Shown piece by piece: positions 41,847 to 49,846 of a stretch of DNA of 49,846 bases. Origin of the DNA: Pseudomonadota bacterium (GTDB lineage Bacteria > Pseudomonadota > Gammaproteobacteria > Acidiferrobacterales > Acidiferrobacteraceae); NCBI GenBank assembly GCA_021794275.1, contig JAJYRD010000012.1, forward strand, positions 1-49,846, in the 5' to 3' direction. Made by a program: the position numbers and the translations under genes. Position 1 is the first letter of the stretch, and the number at the start of each line of letters is the position of its first letter. Below the pieces are notes generated by a model, which searched no databases, was not told where the DNA came from, and worked only from the letters and a program-made list of their open reading frames with translations.

Positions 41847-43120
41847 CAGCCGACTCCCACCTGAAGGAGTCTCTGGACGGCCTTGGCCGTCTCCCAGCAC
41901 TCGAAGCTCGCCTCCATCTTGCGTCTGGCGGCGGCCCCCAGTCTCTGTCCTTCGGTCGGGTGGGAGAGGAGGTGCTCGATGGCATCGGCCAGTGCGTCGG
42001 GATCCGTGGGCCCCACGAGCAGCCCGGTCTCCCCGTGATCGACCAACTCCGGAATTCCCGAGACGCGGGTCGATACCACGGGCAGGCCCGCGGCCATGGC
42101 CTCGGCGAGCACGTTCGGGATACCGTCGCGGTCGCCGTCTTCCATGATCCGCGGCGACAGGGCGAAGAGTTGCGCGGTCCCATAAAGGGCCAGCAATCGA
42201 TCGTGCGCCATGGCGCCAAGGAGGCTCACGGCCCCTTCGAGCGCCGCCTCGCGGATCTGCGTCTCCAGGGCCTGGCGCAGCGGACCCTCGCCCACGATCG
42301 CGCAGCGGAACGGCACCCCCCGGGCGCGCAGCAAGGCGCATGCCGATATGAGATCGTTCAGGCCCTTCTTCGGGACCAGACGTCCGACCGACAGGATGAG
42401 GGGGGCCGAGAGCACCACCGGGGCGTAAGGCAGGGTAGGGCCGTGCGCTCCCTTGGGGGTGGCTTCGTTCGGGAACGCCGACAGGTCGATGCCGTGGTAG
42501 ACGAGGTGGATCTTGGCGCGTTCCGAAGCCGGTATGAAGCTTTGCATATATTCCAGGTTATGGCGCGTGCAGGTCAGGACGAAAGATGCGGACTTGATGC
42601 GCCGGCGCATGACCTTCTGCGGAGTGAGGTAGAGGTCCTTGGCATGGGTGCTGAAGCTGTAGGGGATGGCGCAGAGGATGCTCACGAGCCGGGCGACCGT
42701 GGCGGGGGCGTTCGCGAAGTGCGCGTGCAGGTGCTTTATCCCTTGTGCGCGGCATGCCTTGGCCATGTAGCCGGCGCGCGCAAATTGTTTGGCGACACTC
42801 ACGGGGTGGCGCGAGCGAAGCGCCCACCACCAGGCGAGGGCCACGGCGTGACCATAGCGCAACGGATGCAGTCGGGCCATGAGCGCGTGCCCCCTGATCA
42901 AGGCCGCGACGCCGCCTAGAGACAGCTCCGGGAGATAGGTGACGGGCGCCTGGATTTCCGTGACCGCCGGGTGCGCGAGCGCCTCCTCGGGGCGCAACAA
43001 GGAGAAGATGTGCAAGCGTGTGCCGAGACGTTCCAGGGCCCGCATCTCGTTTAGGATGAAGGTTTCCGAAAGCCTCGGATAGCGCTTCAACATATATCCG
43101 ATCGGCCGATCCGTCGTCAT
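41846..43120 (-). CDS. GT4-family glycosyltransferase
   Basis: A 424-residue GT-B enzyme. The N-terminus MTTDRPIGYMLKRYPRLSET followed by FILNEMRALERLG is typical of exopolysaccharide-type GT4 enzymes, and HLHAHFANAPATVARL and STHAKDLY are conserved acceptor-side motifs. The donor site shows VYHGIDLSAFP, ILSVGRLVPKKGLNDLI, VGEGPLRQALE, then GIPNVLAEAMAAGLPVVSTR. ATG 43120 overlaps the previous stop (TAATG) and has GGAGG ten bases upstream. It is sandwiched between two other glycosyltransferases with one-base overlaps, so the three are almost certainly one transcript. Confidence 0.92.
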   Translation of the reverse strand: MTTDRPIGYMLKRYPRLSETFILNEMRALERLGTRLHIFSLLRPEEALAHPAVTEIQAPVTYLPELSLGGVAALIRGHALMARLHPLRYGHAVALAWWWALRSRHPVSVAKQFARAGYMAKACRAQGIKHLHAHFANAPATVARLVSILCAIPYSFSTHAKDLYLTPQKVMRRRIKSASFVLTCTRHNLEYMQSFIPASERAKIHLVYHGIDLSAFPNEATPKGAHGPTLPYAPVVLSAPLILSVGRLVPKKGLNDLISACALLRARGVPFRCAIVGEGPLRQALETQIREAALEGAVSLLGAMAHDRLLALYGTAQLFALSPRIMEDGDRDGIPNVLAEAMAAGLPVVSTRVSGIPELVDHGETGLLVGPTDPDALADAIEHLLSHPTEGQRLGAAARRKMEASFECWETAKAVQRLLQVGVG

Positions 43121-44430
43121 TATAGGGGTACCTCCGCGGTGAGTCGTTCGCCCAACATCTCGTCCAGCGCCTGACCGACCCGATGGGCGCCCCCCAGATC
43201 CACGGCGTCCCAATCGTGGCAGGGCGGCCGTTGACCTGCGAGCGCGCGCCTGATCAGGGTCGCAAGCCGCGCCACCAGATCCTCCTCGGGTCGTACCGCC
43301 CAGGTGAGACCAAGGCCGTTCAGGAGCGCGGCGCGCAGGCGCTGTTCGCGCCGGGGCGCCCCCCGTGGTACCAGGATGGCGGGTTTGCGGGCGACCAATA
43401 TTTCGGCTGTCGTGTTGTAGCCGGCCATGGCGACTATGAGGTCGGCTTGCGCGATCATGTCGGGGAGATCGGTGGTAAACGGGCATATGGTGACGCCAAG
43501 TTTTGGCGCGGCCGCGGCCTCCAGGGCTGCGCGCTCCTCGGAGGCCATGAGGGGTCCGGGGACGAGGATGCTGCGCCCCGACCCGTGTGGCACGCGATCG
43601 AGCGCTTCCAGGTAGGCGCTCTGCAAGGGGTAGCCGTCGCCGCCCCCGCCCGAGGTGACGAGGATGAGGGGTTCCTGAGGCGCCTGCCGAGCTTCGTAGC
43701 CGTCGCTACGCCCGGTGGTGCTCGCAATCCTTGCCACATAGCCGCAGTAGCGGGTCTTGGCGGCGATCGACGGGGGAAAGCGATAAGCGGAGACGACGTC
43801 GAAAAGGTGGCGGCTTCCGTAGACTAGGATGCCGTCATAGGTCGTTTCGAGAAGGCGATAAATGTCCTGCTCGTGCCAGAGTGCGCAGACCGCGTCGGGG
43901 CTGTCTAGGATGTCGCGCAACCCGAGGACGATGCGCGTCTGCGGCCTTTCGCTCTTTAGGTATTGCAGTGTCTCTAGCAATTCGCCCTTCATGCCGGCCG
44001 GCGCGTGATCGACCAGCAGAACATCGGGCGCATAACGCATGGTCGTCTCCAGAATCACGGCCTCGCGCTGTGCGCGCGTCTCATTGAAACTCATGAGCCC
44101 GTCGCGCGACGCGTATTCCTCAGCGCCGGTCTTGACGACCGGAGGCAGGGTTTGTACTTCGAGGCCCGCCGGCATGGGCCAGGACGCCGCTACCGGCGAA
44201 CCGGTGAGGAGTCGGGCGGCGAACGGACGCGGGCGTCCCAGCAGATGGGACGCTATGGCGAGGTTGCGCCGCAAGTGACCAAGTCCGAAGGTATCGTGCG
44301 AATAGAGCAGGACGCGGGGCGCTGAATCGAAGCCGCGGACGGCGTAAGCTGGCAGATCCCACGAGGGGGTGGTATTCATGTCATACCGCTGAGCGGGTGA
44401 CGAGCTACGGGTTGCGTGATCGGGCTTCAT
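43120..44430 (-). CDS. MurG-like predicted glycosyltransferase (COG4671 type)
   Basis: A 436-residue GT-B protein with the motif RVLLYSHDTFGLGHLRRNLA near residue 38, characteristic of a poorly studied predicted glycosyltransferase group, and donor-side motifs LILVTSGGGGDGYPLQ, VAMAGYNTTAEILVARKPAI and LVPRGAPRREQRLRA, as in MurG-like enzymes. ATG 44430 has AAGGAGG nine bases upstream; a later ATG at 44379 is possible. It is the first gene of the minus-strand operon that continues with two GT4 enzymes and an ABC exporter. The donor and acceptor are unknown. Confidence 0.85.
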   Translation of the reverse strand: MKPDHATRSSSPAQRYDMNTTPSWDLPAYAVRGFDSAPRVLLYSHDTFGLGHLRRNLAIASHLLGRPRPFAARLLTGSPVAASWPMPAGLEVQTLPPVVKTGAEEYASRDGLMSFNETRAQREAVILETTMRYAPDVLLVDHAPAGMKGELLETLQYLKSERPQTRIVLGLRDILDSPDAVCALWHEQDIYRLLETTYDGILVYGSRHLFDVVSAYRFPPSIAAKTRYCGYVARIASTTGRSDGYEARQAPQEPLILVTSGGGGDGYPLQSAYLEALDRVPHGSGRSILVPGPLMASEERAALEAAAAPKLGVTICPFTTDLPDMIAQADLIVAMAGYNTTAEILVARKPAILVPRGAPRREQRLRAALLNGLGLTWAVRPEEDLVARLATLIRRALAGQRPPCHDWDAVDLGGAHRVGQALDEMLGERLTAEVPL

Positions 44431-44688
44431 GGAAAAGGGCCTCCTTGGCAGTAATGCCTCCACGGACTTTGGAGATCGGCATGCCGGTCTCGTACCCCGT
44501 AACGCAATCGCCGTGCCAGATCCCTTCACGCGGACCCACGGGGTCAAGCAACTATTGGATCCATAAAGAAAAATGTGGCTGCGATCGGACGCGTCGGCCG
44601 CCGGCTCTACGGCGGGGAGACACGCAAGAGGATGCGGACCGCGCAAGATTTGCCGACAATCCCTGCGCGGCGGGGATAGCCTTGCTCG
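44431..44688. other. Intergenic region upstream of the glycosyltransferase operon
   Basis: No gene is seen. It must hold the promoter for the operon starting at 44430. An A/T-rich patch at 44556-44574 is the only candidate core; no clear -35/-10 pair was found. Confidence 0.35.
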
Positions 44689-45171
44689 CTACCGGTTTTG
44701 AGAGATCGGGGGCAGTGCAGGTCGGCGGACGCGGCCGTGGTCTGTGATGAGGAGCACGACACGCACGCGCGCGTCGACCATGTCGTAGGGTATGTAGCCG
44801 ACGGCCCCACGTGTCCGCGCCACGAAACGCAAGACCGCCCGCGGCGAATGCAGGACGTAAGGCGGGAGGATGCCGTCGAAATAGCGGCGGTTCCAGTAGG
44901 GCTCGAGATCTTGCGGTCCGCGCCCCAGGACCGCGCGGGAGAACAAGAGCCGGGCGGATCCGTCGGCCGGGAGGTTGACGGGTTCGATCTTGGTGCCGTC
45001 GGACCAATGGAAGCGCTCGCGCAGATAGATGGCGGCGAGTTTTGCGCGGTTTAGGGAGTGATGACTGAAGGCCGGCTCGATGACGGCAAGGACCGTCTTC
45101 TGATGGGCCGCTGAGGGGGTTGTGGTGAAGCCGAGGGCGATGGAGGCCAGGAGGAGGTGGGATAGGCGCAT
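44689..45171 (-). CDS. PstS-like periplasmic substrate-binding-type protein
   Basis: A 160-residue exported protein: signal peptide MRLSHLLLASIALGFTTTPS ending AAH, then one lobe resembling small phosphate-binding-protein-like domains. The markers are LNRAKLAAIYLRERFHWSDG, LLFSRAVLGRGPQDLEPYW, and AVLRFVARTRGAVGYIPYDM. Many such one-lobe PstS-like proteins occur next to two-component or porin genes with unknown ligands. ATG 45171 is used; an ATG at 45198 is in frame. The spacing of 32 bases to the porin-like gene suggests they share a transcript. Confidence 0.75.
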   Translation of the reverse strand: MRLSHLLLASIALGFTTTPSAAHQKTVLAVIEPAFSHHSLNRAKLAAIYLRERFHWSDGTKIEPVNLPADGSARLLFSRAVLGRGPQDLEPYWNRRYFDGILPPYVLHSPRAVLRFVARTRGAVGYIPYDMVDARVRVVLLITDHGRVRRPALPPISQNR

Positions 45172-45203
45172 GGTCAATGGGAGGCGAGATCGGCGCATGG
45201 GGT

Positions 45204-46241
45204 TTAGAATAGGATGCCGAAGGAGGAGAGGAAGCCGGTTTCGGCCCCTACCGTATTATGACGAGCCCATGCGTATTCGGCCTTCAGTACCGATGTCCGC
45301 GTCACGCGCAGCGCGAGGCCCGCGAGCCATAGGTGCACGGCGGGGAACGCGGACCCCTGCCAAAAGTATTCGTAGCGGGCGACCGCGAACAGCCGTGCGG
45401 ACAGGGGCGCCACCCCCTGCAAGAATGCGCCGCGCTCGTCTTCTGCAGGTCCAAGGCTCGAAAACCGATAAATTGCCTCGCTGCTTAGCGCGTACCCGCC
45501 ACGCGACCAGCGCCAGTCGACGCCCACGAGGTCGTTTTGCTCGACAAGCGGGACCTCCTGGGCGAAATGGGCATAGGAAAAGCCGACCTTGTTATTTCCG
45601 AAGGCGTAGCTGAGTCGCCCTCCATACAGTGTGTTGTAGGGGTTCTTGCCGGGGCTGCCTGGGGTATCGTCGCCGTTGCCGCCGTAGAGCGAATAGCCGA
45701 TCTGGCGGGGGAATGGACCCAGGGTTCCGTAAATCATGGCGCCCGTGGCGTAGGTCGGAAAGGGGTAGTCCGTGACGATCGGCCGGGACGTGGTCCAGAC
45801 GAGCGGGTCGGCGTGGATCAGGTTCCAATGGCCAACGGGGGTGAGGAAGCGCCCTACGCGCGCGGTGAGCCGCTCCGATGTCCGGTAGTCGACGTACAGG
45901 CGCTCGAAGGCGAGCGTGGCGGAGTTCGTGCGCACACCGGTCCCGGGTTGCGCGATCAGCATGTCTTCCAGGCTCAGTTCCGAGAACACCCGGACTCGGC
46001 TCGTCGCGTTCCAGCTCGAAAAGAGGCTCAGGTCCTCGGTCGTGAGCCGCCATGGCATCCCCGTCTCTTTCGTCAGATCCTGGGTTCCGTAGCCGCCTAG
46101 GTGTAGCCCCGTGCCAGCAACTCGCCAGCCCTTGGCCAATCCGACCGGACTTGGCGCGGCATGTGCCGATGTCGTCCATGCGAGGGGCGCGGCGAGCGCC
46201 AGACCAACCCATAAGACCGATAGCAGTGGTTCGTGGCGCAC
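45204..46241 (-). CDS. Porin-like outer-membrane protein
   Basis: GTG 46241, with GGAGAGG eight bases upstream, gives 345 residues. A signal peptide (SVLWVGLALAAPLAWTTSAHA) leads to a barrel-like chain: VRVFSELSLEDMLIAQPG, ATLAFERLYVDYRTSERLTA then RVGRFLTPVGHWNLIHADPL, and a C-terminal end LSSFGILF with terminal Phe, as required for outer-membrane insertion. RVGRFLTPVG..N is common in carbohydrate or phosphate-selective porin-like families. It is divergent from the sensor kinase gene by 110 bases, which makes it a natural target for that two-component system. Confidence 0.8.
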   Translation of the reverse strand: MRHEPLLSVLWVGLALAAPLAWTTSAHAAPSPVGLAKGWRVAGTGLHLGGYGTQDLTKETGMPWRLTTEDLSLFSSWNATSRVRVFSELSLEDMLIAQPGTGVRTNSATLAFERLYVDYRTSERLTARVGRFLTPVGHWNLIHADPLVWTTSRPIVTDYPFPTYATGAMIYGTLGPFPRQIGYSLYGGNGDDTPGSPGKNPYNTLYGGRLSYAFGNNKVGFSYAHFAQEVPLVEQNDLVGVDWRWSRGGYALSSEAIYRFSSLGPAEDERGAFLQGVAPLSARLFAVARYEYFWQGSAFPAVHLWLAGLALRVTRTSVLKAEYAWARHNTVGAETGFLSSFGILF

Positions 46242-46351
46242 TGCGAGCCTCTCCAGTAAGGTGGTGGGGATTGACGTCGGTGCGGGCGGCGCCGATTTGT
46301 GCGTATACTTTAGCCGATACAAAGCTTTTAGCCAAAGACGGAAGGATCCGC

Positions 46352-48121
46352 GTGACGATTCGCAAGACACTCGTGGGGGCGTTTTTACTGGTGAGTCTTA
46401 TCCCAGCGACTGTTCTCATTTGGATCGCGTTCGTCGACACCCGAAAGGCTATGCGCGTCGAGATCGAGCAGACGCTCCTCGTGCAGGCAGTCGGGGTGTC
46501 ATCTGACGTCGACAAGATGCTGTTCGAGAGACTTCAGAACGCGATCACGTGGAGCCACATGCAGGTCATGCAAGAGATCCGAGTGCGCGATATCGACAAG
46601 CGCCTTTCGGCGTTCCTTTCGCAGCTGAAGACCGGCTATCAGAACGTTTATCAAAATCTCTATTGTACGGACCGCCATGATAGGGTCGTCGCGAGCAACA
46701 GTCCGGCGGCCATAGGCGGGCGCCTCATGCGTGCGCGTGCCTCGGCGATAGTCGCGCTCCCTGGGGGCCAGGCGGCCGTCGTTCTGCCGGCACGGGGAGC
46801 GGGCGCGGACGGCATCGCCTATATTCGTGCACGCATACCCGACCGGTTCGGTACAGGCTCTGTGGGCCAGCTCGTCCTGGCCTTCCGCTGGCGGCAGATA
46901 TCCGAGATCCTGGATCAAGCCGGCACGGGCGGACGTGCAGTGGCGGTGCTCGACAGCCACGGCATGCTGGTCGCCGGCTCGCAGTCCTTGCGACGCCGCG
47001 GCCTCGTGATGACGCATCGCCTCAAAATGTGGCTTGCCCATCTTCCGGATCAAGGGGTGGTCGTTCTCAAGGGCGGCCCGCTGCACGTTTCGCGCGTCAT
47101 CGTGGGCTTCAGCCGCTCACGCGGGTACGGTGCCTTCGCTGGACTCAATTGGATGACTCTCGTCATTGAGCCTGTGGGCCAAGCCCTGCTGCCCGTCCAT
47201 AGGCTTGCGGTCCTGTTCCTGCTCCTGCTGATTGCCACCGTCCTGATTGCTACCTGGGTGTCGCTGTGGGTTGGTAACAGTATCGCGCGGCCTATCGTGG
47301 CGTTGACCGCGTTTACCCGCCGGTTCCGGGTGGACAAGACCCTTCCCCCGGCGCCGCGCGCGCCACGCAACGAAGTGGGGGAATTGACTTCGGCATTCGT
47401 GGAGACGGTGGGGGATCTTGATCGCGCTCGACAAAATCTGGTGCGCGCCTCGCGGTTTGCGATGATGGGCGAGATGGCGGCGGTCATGGCGCATGAACTC
47501 CGTACGCCGTTGGGTATCTTGCGGTCGTCATCGCAGATCCTGCAAAAAGAGTCGGGGCTGAGCGAGGATGGGCGGGAACTCGTAGGATTCATAGAAAGCG
47601 AGACCGAAAGACTGAATCGGCTGGTATCGGGTATGCTGGACAGTGTGCATCCGCGCGCACCCATATTTCGGCTGACCGACGTTCACGGCCTCCTCCATAA
47701 CTGCGTAGTGATGTTGCTCGCCCGCACAGAGAAATCGGGGATACGGATCGAAGAGTCTCTGGATTCGCCCAACCCCTACTGCGAATGTGACCCGGAACAG
47801 ATGACGCAGGTCTTCTTGAATCTGGTCATGAATGCGGTGCAGGCTGTGTCCGAGAATGGGCGCGTGAGTGTACGGACAAGGAGTGTGCCGGGGCGCCTCA
47901 TCATCGAGGTGGCCGATAATGGTCCTGGCATTCCCGAGGAGGATTATGCAAAGATTTTCGAGTCCTTGTTCCATAAGCGCGAGGGAGGGATAGGTTTGGG
48001 GTTGGTGGTGGTACAGCAAATCGTCGCCGCGCATGGAGGTGATGTCACGGTCGGGCGCAGTGTCCTTGGGGGGGCGGCATTTCGTGTGGCGCTTCCCATG
48101 AGGCAGGGGGGGCTGGTGTGA
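46352..48121 (+). CDS. Membrane sensor histidine kinase (NtrB/ZraS-like)
   Basis: The product is 589 residues. One helix near residues 8-28 and another near 280-305 frame a long periplasmic sensor domain (about 30-280). A HAMP linker (NSIARPIVALTAFTRRF) is followed by the HisKA box MAHELRTPLGILRSSSQ with phospho-accepting His381 and an ATPase domain: N box NLVMNAVQAV, G1 DNGPGIPEED, G2 GGIGLGLVVVQQIV. GTG 46352 has GGAAGGA upstream. Its stop overlaps the response-regulator start, so the two form a pair. The ligand is unknown; the divergent porin and PstS-like gene suggest an extracellular anion or small solute. Confidence 0.93.
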   Translation: MTIRKTLVGAFLLVSLIPATVLIWIAFVDTRKAMRVEIEQTLLVQAVGVSSDVDKMLFERLQNAITWSHMQVMQEIRVRDIDKRLSAFLSQLKTGYQNVYQNLYCTDRHDRVVASNSPAAIGGRLMRARASAIVALPGGQAAVVLPARGAGADGIAYIRARIPDRFGTGSVGQLVLAFRWRQISEILDQAGTGGRAVAVLDSHGMLVAGSQSLRRRGLVMTHRLKMWLAHLPDQGVVVLKGGPLHVSRVIVGFSRSRGYGAFAGLNWMTLVIEPVGQALLPVHRLAVLFLLLLIATVLIATWVSLWVGNSIARPIVALTAFTRRFRVDKTLPPAPRAPRNEVGELTSAFVETVGDLDRARQNLVRASRFAMMGEMAAVMAHELRTPLGILRSSSQILQKESGLSEDGRELVGFIESETERLNRLVSGMLDSVHPRAPIFRLTDVHGLLHNCVVMLLARTEKSGIRIEESLDSPNPYCECDPEQMTQVFLNLVMNAVQAVSENGRVSVRTRSVPGRLIIEVADNGPGIPEEDYAKIFESLFHKREGGIGLGLVVVQQIVAAHGGDVTVGRSVLGGAAFRVALPMRQGGLV

Positions 48122-49479
48122 GCGGGCGGCAGATCCTAGTCGTGGACGACGAGCCGCGGATGCGTCGTGTACTCGAGATCATGCTGCGGAAGATGGATCA
48201 TGAGGTAGCGTGCGCGGCCGATGGCCACGAGGCCTTGCGGAGGATACAGGAGGGGCCGGTGGATCTCGTCATAAGCGATCTGCGGATGCCTGGCATGGGC
48301 GGGATCGAGCTTCTGAATGCGCTTCGCGCACAAGGCAACAAGCTGCCCGTCGTCATTATTACGGCGCACGGGACCATACAGAGCGCGGTGGAGGCCATGA
48401 AGCTCGGCGCCTGCGAATACATGCTGCGTCCCTTCGACATGCCGGTCCTCCAGGGCACCATCGATCGGATACTGGCCGCCCGTGACATGGCCCGTCAAAA
48501 CGACTTCCTGCGGCACGAGATCGAAAGAGAGTGGGGCGGATTCGTAGGCGGGGGTGCTGCGATGAAGGCAGTCTACGACCAGATCCGGCTGGTGGCGCCG
48601 AACAAGACGACGGTCCTGATCACAGGCGAGACTGGCACCGGTAAGGAACTCGTCGCGCGCGCCATCCACAGCGCATCCCCGCGGGCCGAAGAGCTTTTCG
48701 TGCCGATCAACTGCGCCGCGATCCCGGACGAGATGCTGGAGAGCGAGCTTTTCGGTTACGAGAAGGGCGCCTTTACAGGTGCGCATAAAGATCGCGTCGG
48801 CAAGTTCGAGCTCGCCCACGGCGGCACCCTGTTTTTGGACGAATTGCCGGAAATGCCGATCGGCCTGCAGGCCAAGCTTCTGCGGGTGTTGCAAGAAAAT
48901 GTCATCGAGCGCCTGGGCAGCAACCGCCCCGTACCGATCAACATAAGGCTGATTGCCGCAACCAACCGCGACCCCAGGGCCGCGATCGCCGAAAACCGCC
49001 TGCGCGAGGACCTGTATTACAGGGTCAACGTGTTCACCATAGCGCTTCCTCCGCTGCGTGAAAGGCCGGAGGACATCCCGGGGCTTGTGCACCACTTTCT
49101 TGCCGAGTTCGGCCGTTCGGGACCGGCGGCCCCTGGTATCACCGACGACGCCATAGCCCGGCTCAAAGCTTATTCTTGGCCCGGGAACGTGCGTGAATTG
49201 AAGAATGTCGTCGAGCGGGCGATGGTCCTGGCGGCGGGCCAGGTCTTGGAGGCGGGGCATTTCCCTTTGGCGGAGGTGCCCGCGCGCGAGGCCACCACCC
49301 CGGTGCCCGTGTCCGCGCCCTCATGCAAGGAACTGAATACCGCGCTGGAGGGTCTTGAGGAAAAACTGATCCGCGAGGCGCTCGACGAGGCGCAGGGCAA
49401 CAAGGCACGGGCCGCGCGGCGATTGGGCATAAGCGAGCGATCCTTGTGGTATAAAGTCAAAAAGTACGGTCTGGATTGA
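48118..49479 (+). CDS. NtrC-family response regulator (sigma-54 activator)
   Basis: A 453-residue three-domain activator. Receiver (1-120): acidic pocket VDDEP, phospho-site Asp54 in ISDLRMPG, Thr81. The usual invariant Lys in YLxKPF is Arg103 here (YMLRPFD). Central AAA+ domain: Walker A GETGTGKE, sigma-54 contact loop GAFTGA, Walker B GGTLFLDE and the Arg fingers after RLREDLYYRVNVF. The C-terminal Fis-type helix-turn-helix is NKARAARRLGISERSLWYKV. GTG 48118 overlaps the kinase stop (GTGA). Arg for Lys may alter phospho-signal transmission. No sigma-54 promoter (GG..GC) was seen in the nearby intergenic DNA. Confidence 0.95.
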   Translation: MSGRQILVVDDEPRMRRVLEIMLRKMDHEVACAADGHEALRRIQEGPVDLVISDLRMPGMGGIELLNALRAQGNKLPVVIITAHGTIQSAVEAMKLGACEYMLRPFDMPVLQGTIDRILAARDMARQNDFLRHEIEREWGGFVGGGAAMKAVYDQIRLVAPNKTTVLITGETGTGKELVARAIHSASPRAEELFVPINCAAIPDEMLESELFGYEKGAFTGAHKDRVGKFELAHGGTLFLDELPEMPIGLQAKLLRVLQENVIERLGSNRPVPINIRLIAATNRDPRAAIAENRLREDLYYRVNVFTIALPPLRERPEDIPGLVHHFLAEFGRSGPAAPGITDDAIARLKAYSWPGNVRELKNVVERAMVLAAGQVLEAGHFPLAEVPAREATTPVPVSAPSCKELNTALEGLEEKLIREALDEAQGNKARAARRLGISERSLWYKVKKYGLD

Positions 49480-49594
49480 GGCCCAAGCGGCCGCAACGCC
49501 CGGGTCGGTCATGCCCTGGTCCCATTTCGTGGATGGGCGCGCCGCCCCTTGGGTAAATCGTGATCGCGGACAGGGCGATCGTGGCGGGCAGGAC

Positions 49595-49623
49595 TTGCTT
49601 TTGGGGCATCTTGCCCTTAGAGT
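49595..49623 (+). promoter_or_regulatory. Promoter for tRNA-Glu
   Basis: TTGCTT (49595-49600), a 17-base spacer and TAGAGT (49618-49623), followed by the GC-rich discriminator ACCGGGCC typical of stringently controlled stable-RNA promoters. It lies about 70 bases before the tRNA. Confidence 0.45.
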
Positions 49624-49691
49624 ACCGGGCCTTCGACGTCCATTGCCGACCCGGTCGCCCGACTGGTTGCAAGGGGTGGAGTTGCACATGG

Positions 49692-49767
49692 GTCCCCATC
49701 GTCTAGAGGCCTAGGACATCGCCCTTTCACGGCGGTAACAGGGGTTCGAATCCCCTTGGGGACGCCA
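49692..49767 (+). tRNA. tRNA-Glu (anticodon UUC)
   Basis: A 76-base cloverleaf. The acceptor arms GTCCCCA (49692-49698) and TGGGGAC (49757-49763) pair fully, followed by discriminator G and encoded CCA (49765-49767). The anticodon loop CTTTCAC carries TTC, and the T-arm GGGGTTCGAATCCCC is perfect. The sequence is nearly the same as E. coli tRNA-Glu. Confidence 0.97.
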
Positions 49768-49797
49768 ATTAAAACAAGTACTTAGAGACGCCGCCTT

Positions 49798-49832
49798 CCC
49801 TTTTTGTCAGAATATGTCCACCTGAAAAAGGG
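49798..49832. repeat. Inverted repeat downstream of tRNA-Glu
   Basis: CCCTTTTTGTCAG (49798-49810) faces CTGAAAAAGGG (49822-49832) across 11 bases, an 11-bp stem with a 2-base bulge. It may end the tRNA transcript, or it may be the edge of an element inserted beside the tRNA. The window ends too soon to decide. Confidence 0.5.
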
Positions 49833-49846
49833 GGAGGGCGACATTG

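Noticed and set aside
46242-46351. Sigma-54 promoter for the porin-like gene
   Set aside because: No GG-N10-GC core with suitable flanks on either strand of the divergent region.
48136-49260. 374-codon minus-strand frame opposite the response regulator
   Set aside because: Shadow of a certain gene; no domain.
1-49846. CRISPR array
   Set aside because: No set of short direct repeats with regular spacers was seen, and no cas gene.

Overview
This is a GC-rich chromosomal window from a gammaproteobacterium. The core order uppP, nadB, rpoE, rseA, rseB, degP, lepA, lepB, rnc, era, recO, pdxJ, acpS is typical of that class. The mix of genes (an A-type Fe-S carrier with a cysteine-rich tail, a Uup-type ABC-F protein, GH15 glucoamylase, exopolysaccharide-type glycosyltransferases) would fit an acidophilic or chemolithotrophic lineage such as Acidiferrobacter or its relatives. 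That placement is inferred from gene content and cannot be proved here.

Layout. 1-2325 is accessory DNA. It starts with the right end of what looks like an IS200/IS605-type TnpB element abutting a decapitated brnA antitoxin gene. Next comes a 1,058-bp composite unit: two perfect inverted 176-bp MITEs bracketing a toxin-antitoxin operon, with a 9-bp target duplication outside. After it lie eroded minus-strand frames of a small membrane protein that the unit interrupted. 2332-15509 is the conserved core: DUF2784, undecaprenyl-diphosphatase, NAD synthesis (nadB), the sigma-E envelope-stress module, and a tightly overlapping lepA-to-acpS operon for translation, signal peptidase, RNA processing, DNA repair, pyridoxine synthesis and acyl-carrier activation. 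15510-16790 is a second small accessory patch with a divergent MITE of the same family and an MNT/HEPN toxin-antitoxin pair whose HEPN gene is cut short.

16795-22976 holds housekeeping and poorly known genes: YggX, an A-type Fe-S carrier overlapping an ATP-grasp enzyme, an AI-2E-family permease, an LRAT-like hydrolase, two hypothetical proteins and a Dda/RecD-like helicase. 23142-27512 is the most distinctive region. An ECF sigma factor and a one-pass anti-sigma factor with a periplasmic glycogen-binding-like (CBM48) domain sit with a second secreted CBM48 protein, two secreted proteins with Gly/Met-rich tails, a small secreted Gly-rich protein and a likely outer-membrane barrel. An ECF-type promoter precedes the first gene. 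It reads as a self-contained, possibly glucan-sensing, cell-surface system. A second tnpB remnant with its right-end hairpin follows.

27823-35666 carries uup, a YfcG-like glutathione transferase, YccF, a CPA2 cation/proton antiporter and a GH15 glucoamylase with a palindrome over its -10 box. 35888-44430 is a minus-strand polysaccharide block: UDP-glucose dehydrogenase, a histidine phosphatase, an outer-membrane-type protein, an ABC exporter and three glycosyltransferases with overlapping ends. 44689-49479 has a PstS-like periplasmic protein, a porin-like protein, and a divergent histidine kinase/sigma-54 response-regulator pair. The window ends with tRNA-Glu(UUC) and an inverted repeat that could be a terminator or the start of an insertion.
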